A stretch of DNA of 64,000 nucleotides. Source: an uncultured Vampirovibrio sp. Its GTDB lineage: Bacteria > Cyanobacteriota > Vampirovibrionia > Gastranaerophilales > Gastranaerophilaceae. The notes below the pieces were generated by a model. That model was not told where the DNA came from, made no database searches, and worked only from the letters and a program-made list of their open reading frames with translations. Positions 44,694-53,771 of the stretch are shown here, one piece after another (position 1 is the first letter of the stretch; each line of letters begins with the position of its first letter). The position numbers and the translations under genes were made by a program. The stretch covers positions 623,851-687,850 of the forward strand of contig CAJTPW010000001.1 of NCBI GenBank assembly GCA_910578465.1, in the 5' to 3' direction.

Positions 44694-46520
44694 TTAAACT
44701 TCTTCAGTTTTCTTGGGAAGAACATCAAGCTCTTCACCTGTTCCTTCTGCTTCTGTGGGATCAGCAGCTTCATCGGCAGGTTTTTCAACATCGGCAGCGT
44801 CACCTGCTTCATCTGTATCGTCAACCTTTGCCTCATCTTCGTCTTTAGCAGCTTCTTCAGCTTCGATTTCCTTATCAACCTTGGCTGCTTCAACTTCTGC
44901 CACGCTTGCGGCATTTTTGTCGATAATACCTAAAAGCTCTTCATCTAAATTGTATAGCGCCCATTGGTCTTCTAAGCTTGTTCTCAAGCTTGCTGCTTTT
45001 TCTTCGTAAGCTTCAATAAAGAGGTTGTGTACTGCTAACGGATCTTCTTCTCCATCTGCTTTATCAGCGTCTGCAACTGCATCAGGAGCTTTATCAACTG
45101 CGCCGACTTCATCATTGTCAGAGAATTCATACTTGTCATTTAAGTAGTTAATGTCATCTAATGTTTGATATCCTTCGATTGCTTCATCGCTGTCGCCAAG
45201 AGTCAAGTTAAAGTTACCGAGCATTTTGTTGTCATAATTTTCATTATCAAAATCAAACGGTTTAGAGCTTGCATCAGTAGGTTCGCTTTTTGCAACACCA
45301 ATATCAATTTTTCCGCCGTATCTGCTATCCGGTCCGAATGCTTCTTCAACGGTCATAGCTTCTTGAGTTGTTGTGCCATCAGGATTTTTAACGGTTCGCA
45401 TAACCATTAGCTGTCCTTTATTAGCTTCAGCTTCATCGGATTTTCCGTGAATATTTTCTTCATTGAATGTTACGGTGCCATCTTCGCCAACTTTAGCGCT
45501 TGCTAATTCTTCATAGGTGATTTTACCATCGCCGTCTTGATTTAAGCCAAGCATTTCGTTCCAGCCGTCTTCTGCATCTTCGGCACCAAGGAATTCTTTA
45601 GGATTGCTTAATTCGCCGTCACCGTCTTTGTCAACAAAGAAGTCGTATTGAACTTCTTGTCCGTCTTCCATAACCTGGAAGCCAATCGGGTCACAGCTTG
45701 TAGGCGGTGGGCAGTTAGCTGCTGCTTCTGCTTCTTTTGCCGCATTGAGATTAGTTTGTGCGGTTGCAATTTGTGAGTCGATATCTTTAATATTACCTGC
45801 CATATCTTTTAAACGGGCAATATTTGCGTCCAATACGTTAAGCTCACTGTTTGCAACAAAGAGGTTTGATACAACGCTTGCAATACTTGGAAGTGCTGCT
45901 AAAGAAGCATTAATGCCTGCTTTTAAATCTTCCTGAGTAACATTTTTGCCTGCTTTTTTATCTGCAATATATTGAGCAACGTTGTTTTCAATAGCTTTTT
46001 GAACTTCTTCTTTGTGTTCTTCAACTTTTGCTTCTTGTTTATCTGCAGCTTCAGCTATTTTTTCTTCAATATCTTTGGCCAATTCTTCAATCTCTTTTTC
46101 AAGATCGGTCATTGCAGCCAATTCGGCTTCTTTTTTAGCATTCAAATCTGCAAGTTCTTTTTCAAATTTAGCTACATCACCTGCTTTTGCAACTTCTTCA
46201 GTCGGAGCTGTCTTTTCAACAGGTGCAGCATCTGCAACTTTATCAGCCGGCGCAGCAGCTTCAGGTCCTTTGATTGCTTCATCACCTTTTAATTGAGCCT
46301 TAAGTTCATCAACTGACATTCCAAGCTCTTCTGCAACCGTTTCTAATGACAGTTCAAATGTTTCACCGTCAGAATCGGTTACCACCACACCGTTTCCATT
46401 GCCTCCAAAATCCAGTGTTTCAATTTTTTCGCCTTCGCCGTGGGTAACATTACCTGCAGCATTTAAAAATGCATTTGAAGCGGCGATTTTGTTTAGAGCG
46501 TCTGCATTAAAACTTGTCAT
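44694..46520 (-). CDS. acidic protein with EF-hand-like loops and coiled coil
   Basis: A 608-residue, very acidic protein with no signal peptide. Residues of about 100-270 form a coiled coil. A segment NCPPPTSCDPIGF (about 276-288) is its only Cys-containing part. Two EF-hand-like loops follow: DKDGDGELSNPKEF and NQDGDGKITYEEL, which may bind calcium. The last 150 residues are Glu/Ala/Asp-rich and probably disordered. Acidic, calcium-binding, signal-less proteins are often exported by type I systems, and a TolC-family gene lies just upstream; the link is inference. A TGTAAA box is 84-99 bp before the ATG. Confidence 0.65.
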   Translation of the reverse strand: MTSFNADALNKIAASNAFLNAAGNVTHGEGEKIETLDFGGNGNGVVVTDSDGETFELSLETVAEELGMSVDELKAQLKGDEAIKGPEAAAPADKVADAAPVEKTAPTEEVAKAGDVAKFEKELADLNAKKEAELAAMTDLEKEIEELAKDIEEKIAEAADKQEAKVEEHKEEVQKAIENNVAQYIADKKAGKNVTQEDLKAGINASLAALPSIASVVSNLFVANSELNVLDANIARLKDMAGNIKDIDSQIATAQTNLNAAKEAEAAANCPPPTSCDPIGFQVMEDGQEVQYDFFVDKDGDGELSNPKEFLGAEDAEDGWNEMLGLNQDGDGKITYEELASAKVGEDGTVTFNEENIHGKSDEAEANKGQLMVMRTVKNPDGTTTQEAMTVEEAFGPDSRYGGKIDIGVAKSEPTDASSKPFDFDNENYDNKMLGNFNLTLGDSDEAIEGYQTLDDINYLNDKYEFSDNDEVGAVDKAPDAVADADKADGEEDPLAVHNLFIEAYEEKAASLRTSLEDQWALYNLDEELLGIIDKNAASVAEVEAAKVDKEIEAEEAAKDEDEAKVDDTDEAGDAADVEKPADEAADPTEAEGTGEELDVLPKKTEEV

Positions 46521-46603
46521 TACAATTTTCCTTTACATCTTAAGAATACTTACTCATAAATAAAAACGTTTTAATATATCAGATTTCAATACTTAGTATA
46601 TAT

Positions 46604-46619
46604 TTTACAAAACTTTACA
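46604..46619 (-). promoter_or_regulatory. TGTAAA-N4-TGTAAA direct-repeat box
   Basis: On the minus strand two exact TGTAAA copies (46619-46614, 46609-46604) have a 10-bp period, 84-99 bp before the ATG at 46520. The distance matches the boxes at 9646 and 23001. Confidence 0.55.
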
Positions 46620-46733
46620 AAAAATATGTCAATTTTTTGGAAACTCTTGAAAATAAAGCGGTCTAGTCTTCTTGAAACAATAAATACCTCGTGATTTTAT
46701 CCATCAAAACTGTTTTTACATATACTATATTCC

Positions 46734-48203
46734 CTAAGGTTTGTAATTTATCACAATATTTTCATAAGAAATTGTACCGTTATCATATAAAAGTTGAATT
46801 TGGTTAATATTATAATCAACAATTGTACTTAAAAGTTCAATTCGCGCATTGTTTTTTATTGTCTGTGCCTGAATTACGTCAATCAATATTCCTTCTCCCG
46901 CATCCAGTCTGAGCTCTGCCAAAGTAACACTGTCAGAAGCATACTCTACCTGTTTTTTGGCTATCTCGATTCTTTCCTTCAATATTTGAGCTTTCCAATA
47001 ATTTGAAATTAAATTTTCTTTAATATTTCTTAACAATACTTCGAGTTTATAACTTATGCTGTCAATTTGTCCTTGAATGCTGTTTGCTTTTGTGACGGTT
47101 CCAACACCGAGTCTTGAACCGATAGGAACATCCAAATAAGCCCCGAGTACGTTGTTTGAGTAAACACCGGCTCTTGCAGTACCTTGAAATTGACCCTGAT
47201 AAACAATTCTTGGCTTTGGAACAAAATCAGTATACACTTTATATTTTTGCTGTTTTAAGGTTTTTATTTCAGCTTTGAGGGCTTTAACATCATCTCTTGA
47301 AAATTCCGCTATTTTAAAAAGCTCGTCCGTTGAAAGTTTTTCATCCACCAATATAAACGGTTTTACTTCAATTTCAATAGGAAAAAGATGTGAATTAACC
47401 TCGATTCCCATAATATTTGCAAGTTTTGCCTGTGCGGTTCTAAAATTATTCAATGCTACCATAAAATTTTGCTCGGCAAGTGCCTGTTCGCCTTTTGACC
47501 TTACAACGTCAAATCTTGTTCCAAGCCCTGCCTCCATAAGTGTTTGCGTGAGTTTTAGCTGTGCCGTTCTTTCATAAAGATTCTTAAGATGGATTTCAAT
47601 ACTGATTTTTGCTCTCAAAAGTTCATAATAATCTCTTGCAGTCTCCAAAATTGCTTCATCTTTTGTAAAATCCAACCTGTTTAAATTTGCACGCACCTTA
47701 AATTTTCTTGCTTTTGCTTCAAAAATCTGTGCACCGCCCTGTGTTAAATCGTGAGCAACACGCAATGTACCTGATAATGCAAGCTCTTCCACATGATCGG
47801 GTACTACGCCTCCGACAAGCACCTGACCGTTATAATATATACTGTATCCTTCAAAATTAACTTCGGGTAAAAACTGTGCAAGTGCATTTCTATAATCCCA
47901 CTTGGCACTCACATAATCCGAATTTGAAACTTTAATATTAAAGTTATTTAAAAGCGCAACTCCGATGCACTCATCAAGACTCACAAAAACAGGCTCCTCT
48001 TTAAAGTGTTCAATTATTTCCATATCAACATCAGCTTTTGCTGTGTCACAATCCTTGCAATAGGTATCGAGCGGTGAATTTAAATCGTTAATAATATTTT
48101 TATGGGCAAATGCCTCTGTGCTCAAAAAGCATAAGTTAAAAGTTAAAAATGCTATAACTGCCCATCTTTTCATACCTAAAAGAGTAATAAAATTTTGCCG
48201 CAA
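46734..48203 (-). CDS. TolC-family outer-membrane channel protein
   Basis: A 489-residue TolC-type protein. The N-terminal region contains a signal peptide (MKRWAVIAFLTFNLCFLSTEAFA). Two tandem halves show the TolC repeat, each a long helical hairpin (AKARKFKVRANLNRLDFTKDEA, then AEQNFMVALNNFRTAQAKLAN, and again near 350-470). Such channels span the outer membrane and serve efflux pumps or type I secretion. The start is uncertain: a TTG at 48203 is in frame, but the ATG at 48173 begins the signal peptide directly. No pump genes are adjacent; the next gene downstream is the acidic EF-hand-like protein. Confidence 0.85.
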   Translation of the reverse strand: MRQNFITLLGMKRWAVIAFLTFNLCFLSTEAFAHKNIINDLNSPLDTYCKDCDTAKADVDMEIIEHFKEEPVFVSLDECIGVALLNNFNIKVSNSDYVSAKWDYRNALAQFLPEVNFEGYSIYYNGQVLVGGVVPDHVEELALSGTLRVAHDLTQGGAQIFEAKARKFKVRANLNRLDFTKDEAILETARDYYELLRAKISIEIHLKNLYERTAQLKLTQTLMEAGLGTRFDVVRSKGEQALAEQNFMVALNNFRTAQAKLANIMGIEVNSHLFPIEIEVKPFILVDEKLSTDELFKIAEFSRDDVKALKAEIKTLKQQKYKVYTDFVPKPRIVYQGQFQGTARAGVYSNNVLGAYLDVPIGSRLGVGTVTKANSIQGQIDSISYKLEVLLRNIKENLISNYWKAQILKERIEIAKKQVEYASDSVTLAELRLDAGEGILIDVIQAQTIKNNARIELLSTIVDYNINQIQLLYDNGTISYENIVINYKP

Positions 48204-48290
48204 AAAATATACACTCTCTGGATAATACTTTATAGGCTAATACTTTTATGGTATTTTATTCTTGTAAAAATATAGTAAATGAGGACCCGT

Positions 48291-50903
48291 ATGACCAATT
48301 CTGATATTCAAAACCTCCCTACAACCTATGAGGCAAGGGAAAGCGAGAAAGAAATTTATAAATTTTGGGAAGATAATTCTTTCTTTAGGGCGGATAATAA
48401 ATCCCAAAAACCGCCGTATTCAATAGTCATACCACCTCCAAACGTAACAGGCATTTTACATATGGGTCATGCCCTCGATGAAACCCTGCAGGATATTTTA
48501 ACAAGATATCACAGAATGAAGGGATATGAAGCTCTATGGCTCCCGGGCTGCGATCATGCAGGCATTGCAACACAAAACGTTGTTGAAAAACAGCTTGCAA
48601 AAGAAGGTAAAAGCCGTCATGACCTCGGCAGAGAGAAATTTTTGGAAGTTACCTGGGACTGGGCAAATAAACATAAAGACAGAATTTTGGAGCAGTGCAA
48701 ACTTTTAGGTGCAAGTTTTGACCTTTCAAGAAAACGTTTTACTCTTGATGAAGGATGTTCCAAAGCTGTTAAAAAGGTATTTGTGGATTTATATAATAAA
48801 GGACTCATTTATAAGGGCTCATATATCGTAAACTGGTGTCCGAGATGCCAAAGTGCAATTTCAGACATTGAAACCGAATATGAAACAGAAGATGGAAACC
48901 TTTGGGAAATTTCATATCCGCTAAAAGATGAAATGGGTGCAATAGTTATCGCAACTACCCGCCCTGAAACAATGTTTGGAGACGTTGCTGTTGCCGTAAA
49001 TCCAAATGATTATAAGTATAAAGATTTAATCGGAAAAAAATGTATTATTCCGTTAACAGGACGTGAAATTCCGATTATTGCGGATGAATATGTTGATAAA
49101 AGCTTTGGTACAGGTGCACTGAAAATTACTCCTGCGCATGATCCGAATGACTTTGAAGTTGGCAGACGTCATAAACTGCCTTCAATAAGAGTAATAAACG
49201 AAGAAGGCAAAATGATTGCTTGCGCTGAAGTTCACCCCGAACTCCATGGGAAAGACAGATACGAAGCAAGACAGCGCACGGTTGAAATGTTAAAAGCGCA
49301 TGAAGTTCTGGTTAAAATCACACCGCATGAACACAATGTAGGCAAATGCCAGAGATGTAACACCACAATTGAACCGCTGTTATCCGAACAATGGTTTGTT
49401 AAAATGGAACCGTTGGCTAAACCTGCAATTGAAGCCGTTAAAAACGGTACAATTGAGTTTGTACCCAAAAGATGGGAAAAGAACTACTTAATGTGGATGG
49501 AAAACATTCGCGATTGGTGTATCTCAAGGCAATTATGGTGGGGACATCAAATTCCCGCTTACTATCACAATAAAACGGGCGAGATGGTTGTTGCACTTGA
49601 AAATCCTGACCCTGAAAACTATACACAAGATAAAGATGTTCTGGACACCTGGTTTTCAAGCGGTTTATGGCCATTCTCAACAATGGGCTGGCCTGATACC
49701 GAAAGTGCCGACTTTAAGAAATTCTACCCGACAACAACCCTTGTAACAGGTTTTGATATTATATTTTTCTGGGTTGCAAGAATGATAACCATGGGGCTTG
49801 AATTTACAGGGAAAGCACCATTTTCTACCGTTTACATTCACGGTCTCATCAGAGATGAAAACGGTCAAAAAATGTCCAAATCAAGAGGAAATACAATAGA
49901 CCCTGTTGAAATTATTGAAAAATACGGCTGTGACGCTTTAAGATTTACGCTTGCAAGCCTTTGCACATACGGAGGACAGGATATAAAGCTTTCGGATGAA
50001 AGGTTTGAATACGGTAGAAATTTTGCAAACAAAATCTGGAATGCTTCGCGTTTTGTTTTAATGAACTTAACAAAAAACAAGGATGAACTCGAACTTGACC
50101 CTGCAAAATTTACAGCGGCAGACAAGTGGATTTTAAATGAGCTAAATGAAACGGTAAAACTTATAAATGAAAATATCCAAAACTACAGAATAGGAGAAGT
50201 TGCTTCAATACTTTATGATTTCTTCTGGAATTCATACTGTGACTGGTATGTTGAGCTTTCTAAAATTGAGAAAAACGAAGCAGTGCTTGCCTATGTTCTG
50301 GATGAAACACTTAGGCTTTTACACCCTATAATGCCTCATATAACAGAAAAAATCTGGCAGTTAATTCCATCAAACAAGGAAAATAGAGCAATAATGCTGT
50401 CAAAGTTTCCGGAATTCAAAAACGAATTCGTATTTAAAGATGCCAAAAACCAAATGGAAGCGCTTTTTGAAGCTGTACGTTCTTTAAGAAACATCAGAAG
50501 CGAGTTCAATATAATTCCTGGTGCCAAAATAAATATACAAATTGATGGCGGCAAAGAGTTATTTGAAGATGTTATTCCATATTTAAAACGCCTTGCAAAA
50601 ATTGATAATGTTGAATTTACGTCTGTAAGCAGCACAGATAAACAATCTGCAAGCGTAGTTGTCGGAAATGCAAAAATCATTGTGCCGCTAAAAGGTGTAA
50701 TTGATGTTGAGGAAGAGATTTCAAGGCAGAATAAGAAATTGCAAAAGCTTGAAGCTGAATTAAAATCTCTTGAAGGACGCATTAATAATCCAAAATTTAT
50801 TTCATCAGCACCAAAAGATGTAGTAGAAGCCACAAAGGCAAGGGTTGAGGAAATAAAGCTTGCTGAGGCAAAAATTAACGAGCTGATTGCAAATTTTAAA
50901 TAA
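48291..50903 (+). CDS. valS: valyl-tRNA synthetase
   Basis: An 871-residue class I aminoacyl-tRNA synthetase charging tRNA-Val in the cytosol. The HIGH-type motif is in PPPNVTGILHMGHAL, and the KMSKS motif is GQKMSKSRGN. The editing domain and anticodon-binding domain are present, and the C-terminal coiled coil (EEEISRQNKKLQKLEAELKS) is typical of ValS. The ATG at 48291 is chosen because GAGGACC lies about 6 nt upstream; a start 4 codons earlier is possible. A terminator follows. It stands alone on the plus strand. Confidence 0.97.
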   Translation: MTNSDIQNLPTTYEARESEKEIYKFWEDNSFFRADNKSQKPPYSIVIPPPNVTGILHMGHALDETLQDILTRYHRMKGYEALWLPGCDHAGIATQNVVEKQLAKEGKSRHDLGREKFLEVTWDWANKHKDRILEQCKLLGASFDLSRKRFTLDEGCSKAVKKVFVDLYNKGLIYKGSYIVNWCPRCQSAISDIETEYETEDGNLWEISYPLKDEMGAIVIATTRPETMFGDVAVAVNPNDYKYKDLIGKKCIIPLTGREIPIIADEYVDKSFGTGALKITPAHDPNDFEVGRRHKLPSIRVINEEGKMIACAEVHPELHGKDRYEARQRTVEMLKAHEVLVKITPHEHNVGKCQRCNTTIEPLLSEQWFVKMEPLAKPAIEAVKNGTIEFVPKRWEKNYLMWMENIRDWCISRQLWWGHQIPAYYHNKTGEMVVALENPDPENYTQDKDVLDTWFSSGLWPFSTMGWPDTESADFKKFYPTTTLVTGFDIIFFWVARMITMGLEFTGKAPFSTVYIHGLIRDENGQKMSKSRGNTIDPVEIIEKYGCDALRFTLASLCTYGGQDIKLSDERFEYGRNFANKIWNASRFVLMNLTKNKDELELDPAKFTAADKWILNELNETVKLINENIQNYRIGEVASILYDFFWNSYCDWYVELSKIEKNEAVLAYVLDETLRLLHPIMPHITEKIWQLIPSNKENRAIMLSKFPEFKNEFVFKDAKNQMEALFEAVRSLRNIRSEFNIIPGAKINIQIDGGKELFEDVIPYLKRLAKIDNVEFTSVSSTDKQSASVVVGNAKIIVPLKGVIDVEEEISRQNKKLQKLEAELKSLEGRINNPKFISSAPKDVVEATKARVEEIKLAEAKINELIANFK

Positions 50904-50922
50904 TCTTTTATGCAAAATATAT

Positions 50923-50957
50923 AAATGAGCACCTGATTTTTATTTGGGTGCTTATTT
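50923..50957 (+). terminator. terminator of valS
   Basis: AAATGAGCACC and GGGTGCTTATT form a stem followed by T-rich sequence. It overlaps the end of the convergent gene at 50956. Confidence 0.75.
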
Positions 50958-51426
50958 ATTTGCAGTTTTTTACAATACACTTCTTTAAAGCTTTTTTGTA
51001 TCGCTTTTTATTTTTCTTAATATTTTTTTGTTCTGCATTTTCACATCCGCAAATTTCAAAGCTTAAATCATCTAAAAAATTATCGTACTCTTCTATTGCG
51101 ATTTCCGTAAGTCCTTTTATGTATTTTTTTTGTTCACCCAAACAGGATCTTTTGATATCACCTGAGTTCTCATCGTTTTTAAGAGCATCACATTTTGCCT
51201 TGTATTCAAAATCAAGCCCTTCAAATTTAATCAGATAAGCATTTAAAAGAATATTAAAAAAGCGTCTTGTTTCATCATCAGGTTTTATATGTTCCATAAG
51301 TTTTTGATAATCCGCTTTAAAAAAATCTCCAAACGTACAACATGCTGAGCACAAATTTGAAGCACGAGCCAAAGGCAAAGGCAAAAATATAAATGTTAAC
51401 AATAATATTAAAGCGCGCATTTTCAT
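50956..51426 (-). CDS. small secreted Cys-containing protein
   Basis: A 156-residue protein with a signal peptide (residues 1-22, ending ARA-S). The mature part has several cysteines: LCSACC right after cleavage, KRSCLGEQKKY, EICGCEN and a C-terminal KKCIVKNCK. These may form disulfides in the periplasm or outside. The C-terminal end is strongly basic. No family is recognised. It is convergent with valS and shares the valS terminator region. Confidence 0.6.
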   Translation of the reverse strand: MKMRALILLLTFIFLPLPLARASNLCSACCTFGDFFKADYQKLMEHIKPDDETRRFFNILLNAYLIKFEGLDFEYKAKCDALKNDENSGDIKRSCLGEQKKYIKGLTEIAIEEYDNFLDDLSFEICGCENAEQKNIKKNKKRYKKALKKCIVKNCK

Positions 51427-51491
51427 AATTTCAGCCTATTTTAAAAGTTTTTTGAAATAAATTACCCTTTTGAATAATTTTAAAAAATATA

Positions 51492-51520
51492 TTGACGTTA
51501 AATTATGTTCTTGATATTGT
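51492..51520 (+). promoter_or_regulatory. possible promoter upstream of tRNA-Lys(TTT)
   Basis: TTGACG (51492-51497) and TATTGT (51515-51520) are 17 bp apart. It could drive the tRNA-Lys 110 bp downstream, with a leader. The rest of the 51427-51788 gap holds only that tRNA and the -10 box before 51789. Confidence 0.4.
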
Positions 51521-51630
51521 ATATATTGTCGAAGCAAACACATATATATTGTGAGTTTTGCAAAGGTGAACATTAAAAATTAAAGCTGTTTATAGAAAAA
51601 TATTCAGCTAAAATAATAAGATTTAAATTT

Positions 51631-51703
51631 GCGCTAGTAGCTCAGCAGGTAGAGCACTCCCCTTTTAAGGGATAGGTCCCGCGTTCGAATCGCGGCTAGC
51701 GCA
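51631..51703 (+). tRNA. tRNA-Lys (anticodon TTT)
   Basis: The acceptor stem pairs GCGCTAG with CTAGCGC and the discriminator is A. The anticodon loop CTTTTAA gives TTT. D- and T-arms are canonical (GCGTTCGAATCGC). The length is 73 nt and CCA is not encoded. Confidence 0.95.
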
Positions 51704-51788
51704 AATTTTTTATGCCGATTGTAGCAAATTATTTGTAATAAAACTTTACATAGTAGGAATTACCCCGTAAAAACACTACAATAATTTT

Positions 51789-53435
51789 ATGGAAATAATT
51801 AAAAAGGCAATAGAATGCCATAAAAAAGGCGATTTTACACAGGCCGAAGAATATTATAAGCTTTATTTAACAAGACATCCAAAGGAATCTAAAGCATATC
51901 ATCTTTTAGGTGCAATGTATATGCAAAAAGGAGATTTAAGTCTTGCTGCAAAAACATTAGAGCAGGCCTATCTTCTGGAATCTTCTATTCCCATTGAAAC
52001 AGACCTTGCGCTTTGTTATTATAAGGCAGAAAATTTTTCAAAAGCGTTTGAACATTTAAAAAATATTGTAAATACTTCCAATATTAGTAAAGATGAAAAC
52101 AAAATCCTTCTTGAAACCATATCAAAGTGTGCCGGAAAACTGAATAAGCAAGAAGAATGTTTAAAATATTTAATACAATCAATAGACTCTGATGAAAATG
52201 ATATTTTTAAATTCAGAGAAATAGCAAATCTGGCTTTTGATTGCGAACAATTTGATATTGCAAAAAAATACTTTAAAAAAACAATAGAAATGTGCCCCGA
52301 TGATTTTGTGGCACACAATAACCTCGGACTTGTATATGAATATACAAATGATTTTGACAACGCTGAAGCAGCCTACAGAAAAGCAATTGATATAAGGCCG
52401 AATTTAGACCCGTATTACAACCTCTCCATAATTTTAAAGCGCAAAAAAAGATACAAAGAATCGCTTGAAGTTTTAATGGAGACCAAAAAATTCAAAACAA
52501 CGGATTTTGAAAAATTTAATCATGCATTTGGACTGCTTCATCTTATACAAAAAGATTTCAGCGGCTATAGACCTTATATGAGCTATACCAGACAAAAATA
52601 TACAAAGGATATGGAACTTTGGTGGCAGGGTGGAGCAGATAAAAATGCAACGCTTGTAATTTGTGCAACCGAAGGCTACGGTGACATTATAATGTTTACC
52701 AGATATCTGGATTTTATTAATGCTGAAGATTTTAAGCAGGTCATAATAATAGTTCCAAAAGAGCTGCTGGACCTTTACACTTATAATTTCCCGCATTTTA
52801 AAGTTCTTGAAATGGGTACTTTTGACAGCATTTCATACAATGCAGGTACAATTTTGATGGATCTTCCGCTAATTTTTAATCTTGATTTTGAACATATTCC
52901 ATCGAGCAATAAATACTTGTTATCACCGCCTGAATATACGGAAAAATGGCAAAATAAATTCGGCAAAGAAAAAGGAGATAAAAAGTTAAATATTGGCCTG
53001 TTTTTTGCAGGAAATACAAAAGATAAAAGAACCTTAAGAAACAGAAAAGTGCCATTCAAGGAACTGTTGCCGCTTCTTGAAATTGAAAATGTAAACTTTT
53101 ATTCCCTGCAGCCTGAAAACACCTTTAAAACTGAATTTGAAGGCTATAGCATAAAAGATTTGTCTTCTGAAATTAAAAATTTTTCAGACACTGCTGCAAT
53201 AATTGATGAAATGGATATAGTAATATCCGTTGATTCTTCCGTTATTCATTTAGCAGGCGCATTAGGCAAAAAAGCATATCTTATGCTCCCTTATTCAGCA
53301 GACTGGCGCTGGTTTGACGATACAAAATCAACTCCCTGGTATGACAGCGTTCAAATATTCAGACAACAAAAAGAGGGCGATTGGCCCCCTGTAATTTATG
53401 AAATAAAACAAAACCTTGAAAAAATTATTAATTAA
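51789..53435 (+). CDS. TPR-glycosyltransferase fusion (GT9/OGT-like)
   Basis: A 548-residue protein. The N-terminal half (about 1-240) has six or more TPR motifs with A-x-x-x-Y-x-x-A-L-x-L-x-P spacing. The C-terminal half is a glycosyltransferase domain: LVICATEGYGDIIMFTRYL and NIGLFFAGNTKDKRT are GT9/OGT-like, and VISVDSSVIHLAGALGKKAYLMLP is the nucleotide-sugar binding region. It may glycosylate proteins or build surface polysaccharide. A -10-like TACAAT (51777-51782) ends 6 bp before the ATG, with no Shine-Dalgarno, so it may be leaderless. Its stop overlaps the convergent oadG stop by four bases. Confidence 0.8.
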   Translation: MEIIKKAIECHKKGDFTQAEEYYKLYLTRHPKESKAYHLLGAMYMQKGDLSLAAKTLEQAYLLESSIPIETDLALCYYKAENFSKAFEHLKNIVNTSNISKDENKILLETISKCAGKLNKQEECLKYLIQSIDSDENDIFKFREIANLAFDCEQFDIAKKYFKKTIEMCPDDFVAHNNLGLVYEYTNDFDNAEAAYRKAIDIRPNLDPYYNLSIILKRKKRYKESLEVLMETKKFKTTDFEKFNHAFGLLHLIQKDFSGYRPYMSYTRQKYTKDMELWWQGGADKNATLVICATEGYGDIIMFTRYLDFINAEDFKQVIIIVPKELLDLYTYNFPHFKVLEMGTFDSISYNAGTILMDLPLIFNLDFEHIPSSNKYLLSPPEYTEKWQNKFGKEKGDKKLNIGLFFAGNTKDKRTLRNRKVPFKELLPLLEIENVNFYSLQPENTFKTEFEGYSIKDLSSEIKNFSDTAAIIDEMDIVISVDSSVIHLAGALGKKAYLMLPYSADWRWFDDTKSTPWYDSVQIFRQQKEGDWPPVIYEIKQNLEKIIN

Positions 53436-53686
53436 CCGTGATTTTGTTTTAATGTAGCACATGCTATTGCAATTGCAATTTCCGCATCATCTGAAGCAGC
53501 TTTTAGAGCCTTGGGTGAAGATGTTTCCGCAACAGCTACAGGAAATACTTTGTTTAAATATCTGATAACAACTGCCTGAATATTCATGGCAATAATTAAA
53601 ATTACCAAAAATACAAAAACTGATGAAAAACCTATTGCTAAAACCGTTAAACCTTCTTCTAAAAGAGCGAGCATTTCGGGACTCAT
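53432..53686 (-). CDS. OadG-family oxaloacetate decarboxylase gamma-chain-like protein
   Basis: An 84-residue single-span membrane protein. One transmembrane helix (about 13-35, GLTVLAIGFSSVFVFLVILIIAM) precedes a short hydrophilic tail, the OadG layout. In sodium-pumping decarboxylases this subunit helps assemble the alpha and beta subunits; the same fold occurs in related biotin-dependent decarboxylases. No alpha, beta or biotin-carrier gene is adjacent. AGGAG precedes the ATG. The last residues overlap the convergent glycosyltransferase gene. Confidence 0.72.
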   Translation of the reverse strand: MSPEMLALLEEGLTVLAIGFSSVFVFLVILIIAMNIQAVVIRYLNKVFPVAVAETSSPKALKAASDDAEIAIAIACATLKQNHG

Positions 53687-53771
53687 AATTTTATAAACTC
53701 CTAAATATTTTTCCTAATAAACCAATTTTACCAAAAACAAGAATAAAATCAAAGTTTAAAACCAATTGACT

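Noticed and set aside
46012..46296. Plus-strand frames within the acidic gene at 44694
   Set aside because: They are antisense shadows of the Glu/Ala-rich coding sequence, with no ribosome sites.
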